A stretch of DNA of 64,000 nucleotides, from positions 1-64,000 of the forward strand of contig CAMYID010000018.1 in NCBI GenBank assembly GCA_947258435.1, read 5' to 3'. Made by a program: the position numbers and the translations under genes. The stretch is from an uncultured Alphaproteobacteria bacterium. Its GTDB lineage: Bacteria > Pseudomonadota > Alphaproteobacteria > UBA11222. Under the pieces are notes generated by a model. That model ran no database searches, was not told the DNA's origin, and saw only the letters and a list, made by a program, of their open reading frames with translations. This document shows positions 36,828-44,229 of this stretch, one piece after another (position 1 is the stretch's first letter; each line of letters opens with the position of its first letter).

Positions 36828-37079
36828 ATGTCATCGCTTATTCTGCGAAATGTGACGATCGCGGGTCATCGCACCAGTGTCCGGCTGGAGCCGAGCCTTT
36901 GGCAGGCATTGGAAGAAATCTGCACACGCGAACAAACGGATCTGAACGATCTTTGCTCTGAAATTGCCAATCGTCCGCGGCGCGGCGGCTTCACCTCCGC
37001 CCTGCGGGAATTCATAGTCGGCTACTATCGTGGCAGGGCCGGCGGCGTCACACGCAATTCGGCAATGGCGTTACGCTGA
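36828..37079 (+). CDS. Ribbon-helix-helix domain protein
   Basis: An 83-aa protein with the RHH fold in order: strand HRTSVRLEPSLWQALEEICTREQTDLNDLCSEIANR and a second helix GGFTSALREFIVGYYR. The TSVRLEP strand is the DNA-contacting ribbon in this family (RHH_4 type). It is probably a small dimeric regulator or partner protein; the target is unknown. Its last 55 bases overlap the end of the convergent CorC-like gene at 37025. Confidence 0.77.
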   Translation: MSSLILRNVTIAGHRTSVRLEPSLWQALEEICTREQTDLNDLCSEIANRPRRGGFTSALREFIVGYYRGRAGGVTRNSAMALR

Positions 37080-38314
37080 CGGCGCAACACCTCGAACTTG
37101 AAGCCATAGAAGATAAATGTCTGCTTTTCCTCGGGAATCGCCTGTGCCTCGTGAATGACAAGCCCCGCTATGGTCGTGGCTTCCTCATCGGGCAGGCGCC
37201 AGTCAAATTCCCGGTTGAGATCGCGGATTGCCACCTTGCCATCGACAATCAGGCTACCATCTGCCTGCGGCCTTACCCCGCGCACCGCGACGTCATGCTC
37301 ATCGGCGATCTCGCCAACGATTTCCTCAAGAATATCCTCAAGGGTAACAAGCCCCATCAGCGCCCCATATTCATCCACCACCAGCGCAAAATGATTATGC
37401 TTTGACAGAAAGGCCATCAGCTGTGCGCGCAAGGTGGTCGCTTCGGGGACGAACCAGGGGTCCACCATCACCGACTGCAATTCCAGCGTGGGGCCCACCT
37501 CGTCGGCAATATCAGCCTGTTGTGCCGTCAGGGCACGCAGCAGATCCTTGGCATGCAGCACACCGACAATATTTTCAGAATCTTCCGCATAGACAGGCAC
37601 GCGCGTATAGGGGCTTGAGAGCACCTGGTCGATAATCTCGGCTGTCGGCATCGCATCATCGACCATATGGATATTCCGGCGATGCACCATGACGTCAGCC
37701 ACACTGACCTGATCAAGATCGAGGATCCCGCCGATCATGTCACGCTCGCGCTTGCGCACGGCACCTTCGCGGTGATGCAGATCAACCGCGCCGCGCAGTT
37801 CCTCATGCGCCGAAAAATCAAGCTCCTGCGCATCGGGATCATAGCCCAGCAGCCGCAGGCTGGCCTGCACAATTACCCGGACCGCACGCTCAATCGGCGA
37901 GAACAGCCACACCACCCCGCGCATGACCGGCGCAACGGCAAGTGCTACACGTTCAGGCTGCGCAATCGCATAGGTCTTGGGCAATACCTCCGCAAAGACA
38001 ACGACAAGCGCTGTCATCAACAGCGTGGCGTAAACAACCCCGACTTCGCCGAACAAGCGCAGCATCAGGCTTGTCGCAAGCGCCGAGCCCAGAATATTCA
38101 CAAGATTATTGCCAAGCAGGATTACGCCGATCAGCCGCTCGCGGTTGGCAATCAGCTTTTCCGTCATCTTTGCCTTGCTATTGCCCTGGGTCACCATGCG
38201 GTGAATACGCGGACGCTGTGCCGCGGTCAGTGCGGTTTCAGACCCTGAAAACAGAGCCGAAACAATCAGCAGCAGGCAGATTGCCAATAGCAGCAACCAG
38301 ATTTCTAACGCCAT
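37025..38314 (-). CDS. CNNM/CorC (HlyC/CorC) family transporter-associated protein
   Basis: A 429-aa membrane protein. Domains are a CNNM transmembrane region with three to four helices (about 1-190, ALEIWLLLLAICLLLIVSALFSGSETALTAAQ), paired CBS domains (about 205-335, VMVHRRNIHMVDD and VVDEYGALMGLVTLEDILEEIVGEI) and a C-terminal CorC_HlyC domain. Homologues handle Mg2+ and Co2+ export or homeostasis. I prefer the ATG at 38314 (MALEIW), since the longer frame to 38464 is not family-like. The stop is TAG at 37025-37027, inside the end of the opposing RHH gene. Confidence 0.87.
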   Translation of the reverse strand: MALEIWLLLLAICLLLIVSALFSGSETALTAAQRPRIHRMVTQGNSKAKMTEKLIANRERLIGVILLGNNLVNILGSALATSLMLRLFGEVGVVYATLLMTALVVVFAEVLPKTYAIAQPERVALAVAPVMRGVVWLFSPIERAVRVIVQASLRLLGYDPDAQELDFSAHEELRGAVDLHHREGAVRKRERDMIGGILDLDQVSVADVMVHRRNIHMVDDAMPTAEIIDQVLSSPYTRVPVYAEDSENIVGVLHAKDLLRALTAQQADIADEVGPTLELQSVMVDPWFVPEATTLRAQLMAFLSKHNHFALVVDEYGALMGLVTLEDILEEIVGEIADEHDVAVRGVRPQADGSLIVDGKVAIRDLNREFDWRLPDEEATTIAGLVIHEAQAIPEEKQTFIFYGFKFEVLRRQRNAIAELRVTPPALPR

Positions 38315-38716
38315 GAACTTCCCAATAATCAGCTCAGCAGTGGCAGCAACGCCCCTAATTCCAGGCCAGCGCCCCGCGCCCACGCGACCGGGGCCGAACG
38401 GTAACGGCCCACCATCATAACCGGCAACCGCACGCACATGACCGCATAATGCAGTGCCCGACATCCTTCCTATAGGCAGAAATACACGGTTTGGGAAGCA
38501 GATGCATCGCGCCCGACAGCGGAAGGCATCCCTGCCCGGCTTTTATCCGGCAGGAAGAAAATGCGCTCTTTCCATACGGCAGGCCAAGCCCGCGCAGCTA
38601 CGAACCGGCATGGATGCCCGTGCTTGCAGGATGGATGGCCCGCTTTCGCACCCCGCCTTCCCCGCCTTATCCTGTCAGGCCCGCCAACGCCGCCAGCCGG
38701 CCTGCAACAGGCTCAA
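38315..38716. other. 402-bp intergenic region between phyH and the CorC-like gene
   Basis: No convincing gene on either strand. Both flanking genes are minus strand, so this is upstream of the CorC-like gene and downstream of phyH. A bulged stem pairs CCTGCCCGG (38531-38539) with CCGGCAGG (38547-38554), and a small stem GCCTG-CAA-CAGGC is at 38700-38712 right after the phyH stop. I looked for a cobalamin riboswitch (cobST are close by) and for tmRNA, 6S or RNase P core motifs, without success. Confidence 0.5.
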
Positions 38717-39682
38717 TCAGGCAGCCTGCTGTTGGGGCACGCGCTGCCAGACAACGGGGAAATCAGGTCCGCCCAGCGGGTCGCCATCCTGCGGCTCATA
38801 TTGCAGATGCAGTTGCCTGGGCGCATAGGGCCGCGCACGATAGCGGATATCGTCGCCACAATAGCGCAGGGATGCCGCACGGCGCACCTGATAGCGGCTG
38901 GCATTGCCACTTGTGCCATGGATCGTCTTATAGTGGTGAACAAGCACATCGCCGGGCTCGACATCGAAATGAACGACGTCATACGCATCGAGATTGTTTT
39001 CAATGTCGGGCAATTCAGCGCCCTCCGCACCGGGAAGCGACGCATGGGAGACAAAGGTATTGGGCTGATAATCCTGTGCCTTCCCGTCAATACCCCGGAC
39101 ATAAAGCATCGTCCCTGTCTCGTAACTCGCCGGATCGACGGGCACCCAGACAACACAGCATTGGTCACCTTCTATATTGAAATATGTCGAATCCTGATGA
39201 AAGGCCGTGCGTTCACGGGTGCCGGGCTCCTTGACGAAGACCTGATCGCCGAAGAAATTCACCTTGTCGGAATCAAGAAATGCGGCGGCGATCTCAGGCA
39301 GCACCCCTGACAGGCACAATTTACGAAAATCCCGGATGCGCGCGGCAACGCCGGTGTCAAGCAGGAAGCTCCCCTTTCCCTCTATCGGGTCGAGCAGCAG
39401 CGGTTTATCGGTTGCCTTGATATGCGCAACCATGCCGGCAAGATCATGCTGACCGTCGCTATTGTTCTGCAACGCTTCAAAGTCGCAGGCTTCGGCAGCG
39501 CGGGTTACCTCGCTGACATCATAGCCGGCCGGACTGTCGGCCAGCGATGCGATCGCCTGATCCATCGCGCGCCTGAACCGGTTGACCGTCCGGATATCCA
39601 GGACGCCACGCAGCAGGACAAAACCGGCCCTGTCATAGGTATAGACTTCATCACGCGTAATCGGGCGGGCGAGTTTTGTCAT
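38717..39682 (-). CDS. Phytanoyl-CoA dioxygenase (PhyH) family protein next to luxI
   Basis: A 321-aa Fe(II)/2-oxoglutarate-dependent oxygenase-fold protein. The iron facial triad can be read as His162 and Asp164 in AFHQDSTYF and His255 in KTIHGTSGN, with Arg267 or Arg268 for the 2-oxoglutarate carboxylate. These are assigned by motif, not structure. AAGGGG lies 7 nt before ATG. It starts 50 bp after the luxI stop on the same strand, so the two are probably one operon. Family members hydroxylate CoA esters, free acids or small molecules; the target here is unknown. Confidence 0.85.
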   Translation of the reverse strand: MTKLARPITRDEVYTYDRAGFVLLRGVLDIRTVNRFRRAMDQAIASLADSPAGYDVSEVTRAAEACDFEALQNNSDGQHDLAGMVAHIKATDKPLLLDPIEGKGSFLLDTGVAARIRDFRKLCLSGVLPEIAAAFLDSDKVNFFGDQVFVKEPGTRERTAFHQDSTYFNIEGDQCCVVWVPVDPASYETGTMLYVRGIDGKAQDYQPNTFVSHASLPGAEGAELPDIENNLDAYDVVHFDVEPGDVLVHHYKTIHGTSGNASRYQVRRAASLRYCGDDIRYRARPYAPRQLHLQYEPQDGDPLGGPDFPVVWQRVPQQQAA

Positions 39683-39732
39683 TACTGTACCCCTTGGGTT
39701 ACTGGCGGTTATCTCTTGCTATCGGGTCGCCA

Positions 39733-40356
39733 CTATTCGGCAGCCACCCTTTCGGGAATGCGGGCATATCGCTGAAAATCCTCAAGCACTGCCATCTTCA
39801 CCGGGATCGATACGGCAATCGCAACGCCACCGCCGGGCGCATCATAGCCGCCGCCATAGGCTGTCGGCAGGCCCAGCGGCTCGATCAGCGGGCAGATGGT
39901 CAGAAATTCGGTCAGGATCTCAATATCGGTGACCGCGCGGATGGCCGTCATACCCTCCGCTATCGCCCATTCCAGCATGGCAACAAGAATGGCCGTCTTA
40001 TGTGCCCGTTCATCCACCCCGTGATAGCGGCGGGGCACGACGATATAGCGCGTCAATTCGCAAACCGAGGGATCGGAGAAACTGGCCGTACTCTCGACCA
40101 GGTGAGGGAAACAATCTTCCGTCAGGGCACCCGCGCAAGGCGGTGTAATCCTGAGCGTGGCTTCAATATTTCCCTCACCGTCGAGGGCGATGAAATAAAC
40201 CGTATCGTCGGCATCATATTCATCGATCTCAAGGCCATTGCGGTGAGGCAAAGCCCAACCACGATTGCAAACAAAGGTTTCATATCGCAGCCTGAACATC
40301 TTGTTGAAGAGTTCAGGATATTTCACCCGTTCGCTGCCGCGCACAACAATAGCCAT
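39733..40356 (-). CDS. luxI: Acyl-homoserine-lactone synthase (LuxI family)
   Basis: A 207-aa LuxI-type enzyme that makes an AHL signal from SAM and an acyl-ACP or acyl-CoA. All the invariant residues of the family line up: Arg24, Phe28, Trp34, Asp45, Asp48, Arg69, Phe83, Glu100 and Arg103 (CELTRYIV). The chosen ATG has GGGAG at 9 nt; a longer frame from 40374 has none. luxR lies upstream on the same strand, and a lux-box-like palindrome is 62 bp before the start. The acyl chain cannot be predicted by eye. Confidence 0.92.
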   Translation of the reverse strand: MAIVVRGSERVKYPELFNKMFRLRYETFVCNRGWALPHRNGLEIDEYDADDTVYFIALDGEGNIEATLRITPPCAGALTEDCFPHLVESTASFSDPSVCELTRYIVVPRRYHGVDERAHKTAILVAMLEWAIAEGMTAIRAVTDIEILTEFLTICPLIEPLGLPTAYGGGYDAPGGGVAIAVSIPVKMAVLEDFQRYARIPERVAAE

Positions 40357-40417
40357 TCCCCAAGTCTCCCACATGATTGCGGTCGAAAGGTATGATGGCG
40401 CAAATTTCGGATTTGCT

Positions 40418-40441
40418 GTTATCCTAGGAATCTAGGACAAG
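40418..40441 (-). promoter_or_regulatory. Lux-box-like inverted repeat upstream of luxI
   Basis: The core TCCTAGGAATCTAGGA (40422-40437) is a perfect 6-4-6 inverted repeat. Extending to 10 bases per arm keeps 8 of 10 pairs (GTTATCCTAG versus the complement of CTAGGACAAG). It is centred about 74 bp before the luxI start codon, where a LuxR-type activator would overlap the -35 region. The sequence differs from the canonical ACCTGT-type box, so the call rests on symmetry and place. Confidence 0.55.
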
Positions 40442-40552
40442 AACGCGCGCTCAATAAATTAGTCAATAAAAGCAATCTATTATATCGCTTTTGGGCATCC
40501 GGATTTCTTGCAGAAAAAACAAAAAGCCCGAACCGGCCGCATATGGCATGTG

Positions 40553-41293
40553 CTAGACGACGATTTCACCGAGCCGAATAGCCTCGGCAACCGCAAAGGG
40601 TCTGCGAAACGCATCAAGTTTCTGCATCGCGCGATTGACATGCGTTGCAACCGTGGTTGCCGACAGGGTCAGGATCTGTGCGATTTCATCATCGGTCTTG
40701 CCTGCTGCAACCCATTGCAGGACTTCACGCTCCCGCGGTGACAGCATCCTGCCAGTCCGTTTTTCCCGTCGCGGCGCGACAATGGCACGCTCCAGGGCAT
40801 TATGCGCATAAATGCTGATCAGTTCGATCGCCGCGAGTGCCGAAGGTGAAACATCGGGCTCCCGCCCGCAGGGAGCCACAATCGCAATCGGCCCGCGTGT
40901 GGAAACGATCGGCACGACCGCCCCTTCCACCGCGTCGAATTCAAGACCGCTTTCAAGAACCGTTTGCTCGTCACGGCTGAGCTTACGGCGGCTCCTGACA
41001 TCGGACCATGAATAGGGTTTGAGCGTATGCCGCAATTCCAGCAGGATCGGATCGCGCATTGCGCAATTCTCTTCCTCGTATTTTTCGACGTAGCTTTGCG
41101 GACGACTGTTCATCAGCATGTGAAAGCCGTTACTGCCCGGACGATGTTGCAGATCGAAGACCGATACATTGGAAAAACCGAAACTGGCAAATTCCAACAA
41201 AGTGGTCGCAGCTATTTCATCGGGCGAGGACAGGCCGCGCACCCGTTCGACAAAATCAATTGCGCGCCGACCATAGCTTTCCGTTTCAATCAT
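40553..41293 (-). CDS. luxR: LuxR family autoinducer-binding transcriptional regulator
   Basis: A 246-aa quorum-sensing regulator. In TraR numbering the ligand pocket residues Tyr61, Asp70, Pro71, Trp85 and Gly113 appear at Tyr72, Asp81, Pro82, Trp96 and Gly124. The position of Trp57 is Tyr68, an unusual change. The C-terminal GerE helix-turn-helix (about 182-240) contains LSPREREVLQWVAAGKTDDEIAQIL with the conserved Glu, Leu and Gly. It lies 196 bp upstream of luxI, on the same strand. A weak hairpin with a T-rich tail (minus-strand transcript) follows the stop. Confidence 0.9.
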   Translation of the reverse strand: MIETESYGRRAIDFVERVRGLSSPDEIAATTLLEFASFGFSNVSVFDLQHRPGSNGFHMLMNSRPQSYVEKYEEENCAMRDPILLELRHTLKPYSWSDVRSRRKLSRDEQTVLESGLEFDAVEGAVVPIVSTRGPIAIVAPCGREPDVSPSALAAIELISIYAHNALERAIVAPRREKRTGRMLSPREREVLQWVAAGKTDDEIAQILTLSATTVATHVNRAMQKLDAFRRPFAVAEAIRLGEIVV

Positions 41294-41301
41294 CTAAACA
41301 C

Positions 41302-41327
41302 CGCATGCTAATGTGCCTTGCGCATGC
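41302..41327. repeat. Paired CGCATGC direct repeats upstream of luxR
   Basis: CGCATGC occurs at 41302-41308 and again at 41321-41327, 19 bp apart start to start, about two helical turns. Each contains the palindrome GCATGC. They lie 9-34 bp before the luxR start, so they could be an operator, or chance in GC-rich DNA. Confidence 0.3.
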
Positions 41328-41531
41328 ACCACCCCCCTCAGAAATACGCAACTGATGGCACAAGGGACCCAACGCAATACATTCAAAACCAACACACACC
41401 CGCAGTCCAGCCTGACCTGCATGTCGTGAAAAATCGGTTTCAGAGCTGCAAGTTTATAAATTAGTGACCGGTCGGGGAAATTAAAAGTGATGCGGGGCAG
41501 CAGTTTATACCCCCATCCAATGGCTTATATC

Positions 41532-42506
41532 TCAGTCATATGGCTGTTTTTGCATGACTGTTTCAGCGCCTGTGTCTTGCAATGGCTGCAGCAGCAGCTT
41601 GTCCAGCCATAGATCGCGGCGCCCAGAAAAGCTGCCGATACCAATCCGCATAGATTCATGCCCCTCACGCGGCTGCGCGCGATAGGTAGCAAAAAACCTG
41701 TCCCACCAGGGCAGATTGAAGCCGAAATTACTGTCGGTTTCATCGGGATGGACAGAATGATGCACCCGGTGCATGTCAGGGGTGACAAGAGCCAAACGCA
41801 GCCACCGGTCAACCGGCAGCGGCAGTCGCCCGTTGGCATGATTGAACATGGCGGTGGCATTCAGCATGATTTCGAAGACCAGCACGGCAATGGCAGGTGG
41901 CCCGAACAGGGCAACAAGCAACAGCTTGACCCCCATCGATAACAGGATTTCCAGCGGGTGAAACCGCAAGGCGGTGGTGACATCGAAACCAGGATCGGTA
42001 TGATGCATGCGGTGCAGCCGCCAGAATGCGGGCACCGCATGCAACACCCGATGCTGAAAATAGATCGCCAGATCAAACAGCAGGAATGCCACAAGACCCG
42101 CCAGCCAGCCAGGCATGGCAAGCAGGGGCAAAAGCCCCCAGCCGCGGGCATTGACGTAAACGGCGAATGTCGTGGCAATCAGCGGGAAAACCAACCGCAG
42201 ACACAGACTGTTTACGGCCATGATTGCAAGATTGTTCAGCCAGCGAACCCGGTGCGAATCCGGCTGCACACGGCGCGGCAGGGCGCCCTCCCACCCCCAG
42301 ACGGCAAGAAATATGGCGAGAAAACAACCAAGCCTGAGAAACGCCTCAAGACGCAGGATTGCTTCCGCAGTTAACATTCCAAGATCCCGGCCCGGCCACC
42401 ACATGACGGCAATGCCGCCCATAAAGGCAATCGGGGGTGCGGAAGCGGGTGCGGGCACCGGTCGCGGCGCATCCGCGCGCGATCGTGATGCGCTGCTATC
42501 GGGCAA
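41532..42506 (-). CDS. Sterol desaturase/fatty-acid hydroxylase superfamily protein
   Basis: A 324-aa integral membrane di-iron protein. Four to five hydrophobic segments lie in the first 190 residues. The histidine boxes are HRVLHAVPAFWRLHRMHHTDPGFD (HxxxH and HxxHH) and, later, HRVHHSVHPDETDSNFGF. Members hydroxylate or desaturate sterols, fatty acids, sphingolipids or carotenoids; the substrate is not clear. The frame opens with TTG at 42506, but ATG at 42422 is possible; neither has a strong ribosome site. It lies between the pdh-rodA run and luxR, all minus strand. Confidence 0.83.
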   Translation of the reverse strand: MPDSSASRSRADAPRPVPAPASAPPIAFMGGIAVMWWPGRDLGMLTAEAILRLEAFLRLGCFLAIFLAVWGWEGALPRRVQPDSHRVRWLNNLAIMAVNSLCLRLVFPLIATTFAVYVNARGWGLLPLLAMPGWLAGLVAFLLFDLAIYFQHRVLHAVPAFWRLHRMHHTDPGFDVTTALRFHPLEILLSMGVKLLLVALFGPPAIAVLVFEIMLNATAMFNHANGRLPLPVDRWLRLALVTPDMHRVHHSVHPDETDSNFGFNLPWWDRFFATYRAQPREGHESMRIGIGSFSGRRDLWLDKLLLQPLQDTGAETVMQKQPYD

Positions 42507-42530
42507 GCGCCCGCCGCAGGGTACCTTTGC

Positions 42531-42956
42531 TCAAGGTTGCTCAAGATATCGGTCGCAATCAGCGATATTCACACGATGGCGGCGCAGCATTTCGTCGAGA
42601 TCGTCCCGCAAACCGCCTGACGGCAGGGCAGGAATAATCTCCTCAAGCTTGCGCACGACCCAAGCCTGACCGCGATTGAGAAAGGATAACCGCGCCTCAA
42701 GCCCTTCTTTTGCTGCCACCTTTTCAAAAAAATCGCCGGTCACGTCAGTCGGGTGGCCGCCCAACTCCTCAATCCGCCCGCTCAGCATGCCGCAACACCA
42801 GGCTTCGTCATGATAAACCGTATCGATCAGATTGGCGGCCGTACTGTCGCCATGATCCTTGTGGAACAGACGCGCGGCTTTTGTTCCCGCACGCTCCGCC
42901 TCAAGCAGACTGTTAAGAAATTCGACAAGCTCGGCCTGATCCGGTCTTTCACTCAT
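42531..42956 (-). CDS. DUF6306-type ferritin-like helical protein
   Basis: A 141-aa all-helical protein starting MSERPDQAELVEFLNSLLEAERAGTK, with repeated Glu and His at positions that recall four-helix ferritin-like bundles: EAERAG, the later YHDEAWCCGMLSGRIEELGG and a C-terminal DEMLRRHRVNIADCD. The DUF number is from memory and should be checked. GGGAGG lies about 7 nt before ATG. It lies between rodA and the desaturase gene (24 bp), so co-transcription is likely. The function is unknown. Confidence 0.65.
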   Translation of the reverse strand: MSERPDQAELVEFLNSLLEAERAGTKAARLFHKDHGDSTAANLIDTVYHDEAWCCGMLSGRIEELGGHPTDVTGDFFEKVAAKEGLEARLSFLNRGQAWVVRKLEEIIPALPSGGLRDDLDEMLRRHRVNIADCDRYLEQP

Positions 42957-43021
42957 AAGCAACCTCCCATTTACATGATCCACCCATAAGTAAGGGCTTG
43001 GTATAAGCATACCGGCCGCCA

Positions 43022-44188
43022 TTATAACGGCGCATGCGGGTGAGCGAGAATTGTTACTCCCCGGTGGATAGATGCGCTAAGCAACAGACCAAAACCGAAC
43101 AGCAGGGTCAACATCGCCGTGCCCCCGTAAGAGACGAACGGCATCGGCACGCCAACCACCGGCACAAGCCCCATCACCATGGCCGCATTGATAAACACAT
43201 AGAGGAAGAAGGTGACTGTCACGCCCAGTATGAGAAGGCGGCCGAACTGGTGTCGCACACGGAATGCCAGCAGATAACCATATCCGATGACGAATATATA
43301 AAGGAGCAGCAACCCCAGCGCGCCCAGCATGCCAAACTCTTCCGCAAGCATTGTATAGATAAAGTCGGTCTGCATTTCGGGCAGAAAATCAAGATGACTT
43401 TGCGTACCGGCCATAAAGCCCTTGCCGCTGACACCGCCCGAACCGAATGCGATCTTTGACTGCAGAATGTGATAACCGGCCCCAAGCGGATCGCGTTCGG
43501 GGTCAAGAAAAGTCAGCACCCGGTCTTTCTGGTAGTCGTGCAGGAAGCGCCAGGCGATCGGCAACGCCCCCAAAAGCCCACCCAATGCGAGAGCGAAATA
43601 TTTCCACGATACCCCGGCCAGAAAAAGCACCCCCACCGCGCCGCAGACGATCAGTATCGCCGTGCCAAGGTCAGGCTGACGCAGGACAAGCACTGTCGGC
43701 AATGCCACCAGAGCAAGCGGTACCAGCAATTTTGTCAGACGCGAAGCCTGTCCCGGCTCCAGCCCGTGATAGTAACGCGCCAGCGCCAGCACGAGCGCAA
43801 TCTTCATCAGTTCGGACGGCTGCAACTGAAATACACCGAGATTGATCCAGCGCTGCGCGCCCATGCCGATCTCACCAGCCAGTTCGACCCAGATGATCAG
43901 CGCAAGCGAAAACCAGTAGATCGGATAGGCAAGCCGCATCCAGATTCTGATATCGATCACCGCGACACCGAGCATCAGTACAAGCCCAAACCCGAACCGG
44001 ATCAGATGGCGTGAACTCCAGGGTTCCCATCCGCCGGCCGCAGAATAAAGCATCGCCCCGCCAACGCCCGCGATCGCGGCAAGCATCAGCACGAGCGGCC
44101 AGTTCAGCTCGATCAATTTACGGCCGACCGACATAGGCGGCGGATCGAAACGCGACTGCCCTTGTACGAAATAGTTTTCAAGCGCCAT
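43022..44188 (-). CDS. rodA: Peptidoglycan glycosyltransferase RodA (SEDS family)
   Basis: A 388-aa polytopic membrane protein with about ten helices. SEDS signatures are GAQRWINLGVFQLQPSELMKI, LRQPDLGTAILI, the long loop FLDPERDPLGAGYHILQSKIAFGSGGVSGKGF and the late PFVSYGGTAMLTLLFGFGLLLS. RodA polymerises lateral-wall glycan with a class B PBP in rod-shaped cells. The name RodA rather than FtsW is chosen by overall pattern; no mre or pbp2 genes are here. It follows lpd by 41 bp. Confidence 0.88.
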   Translation of the reverse strand: MALENYFVQGQSRFDPPPMSVGRKLIELNWPLVLMLAAIAGVGGAMLYSAAGGWEPWSSRHLIRFGFGLVLMLGVAVIDIRIWMRLAYPIYWFSLALIIWVELAGEIGMGAQRWINLGVFQLQPSELMKIALVLALARYYHGLEPGQASRLTKLLVPLALVALPTVLVLRQPDLGTAILIVCGAVGVLFLAGVSWKYFALALGGLLGALPIAWRFLHDYQKDRVLTFLDPERDPLGAGYHILQSKIAFGSGGVSGKGFMAGTQSHLDFLPEMQTDFIYTMLAEEFGMLGALGLLLLYIFVIGYGYLLAFRVRHQFGRLLILGVTVTFFLYVFINAAMVMGLVPVVGVPMPFVSYGGTAMLTLLFGFGLLLSASIHRGVTILAHPHAPL

Positions 44189-44229
44189 CGGCTGTTATTC
44201 CGGCCTGTGGAACCCCGCGCCCGGGCAGC

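Noticed and set aside
38315-38716. Cobalamin riboswitch or housekeeping RNA in the gap
   Set aside because: I looked for B12-box-like and tmRNA, 6S, SRP and RNase P core motifs on both strands and saw none.
40508-40545. Strong terminator after luxR
   Set aside because: A T-rich tail exists on the minus strand, but the stem (GCC with GGC) is only about 3 bp, too weak to call.
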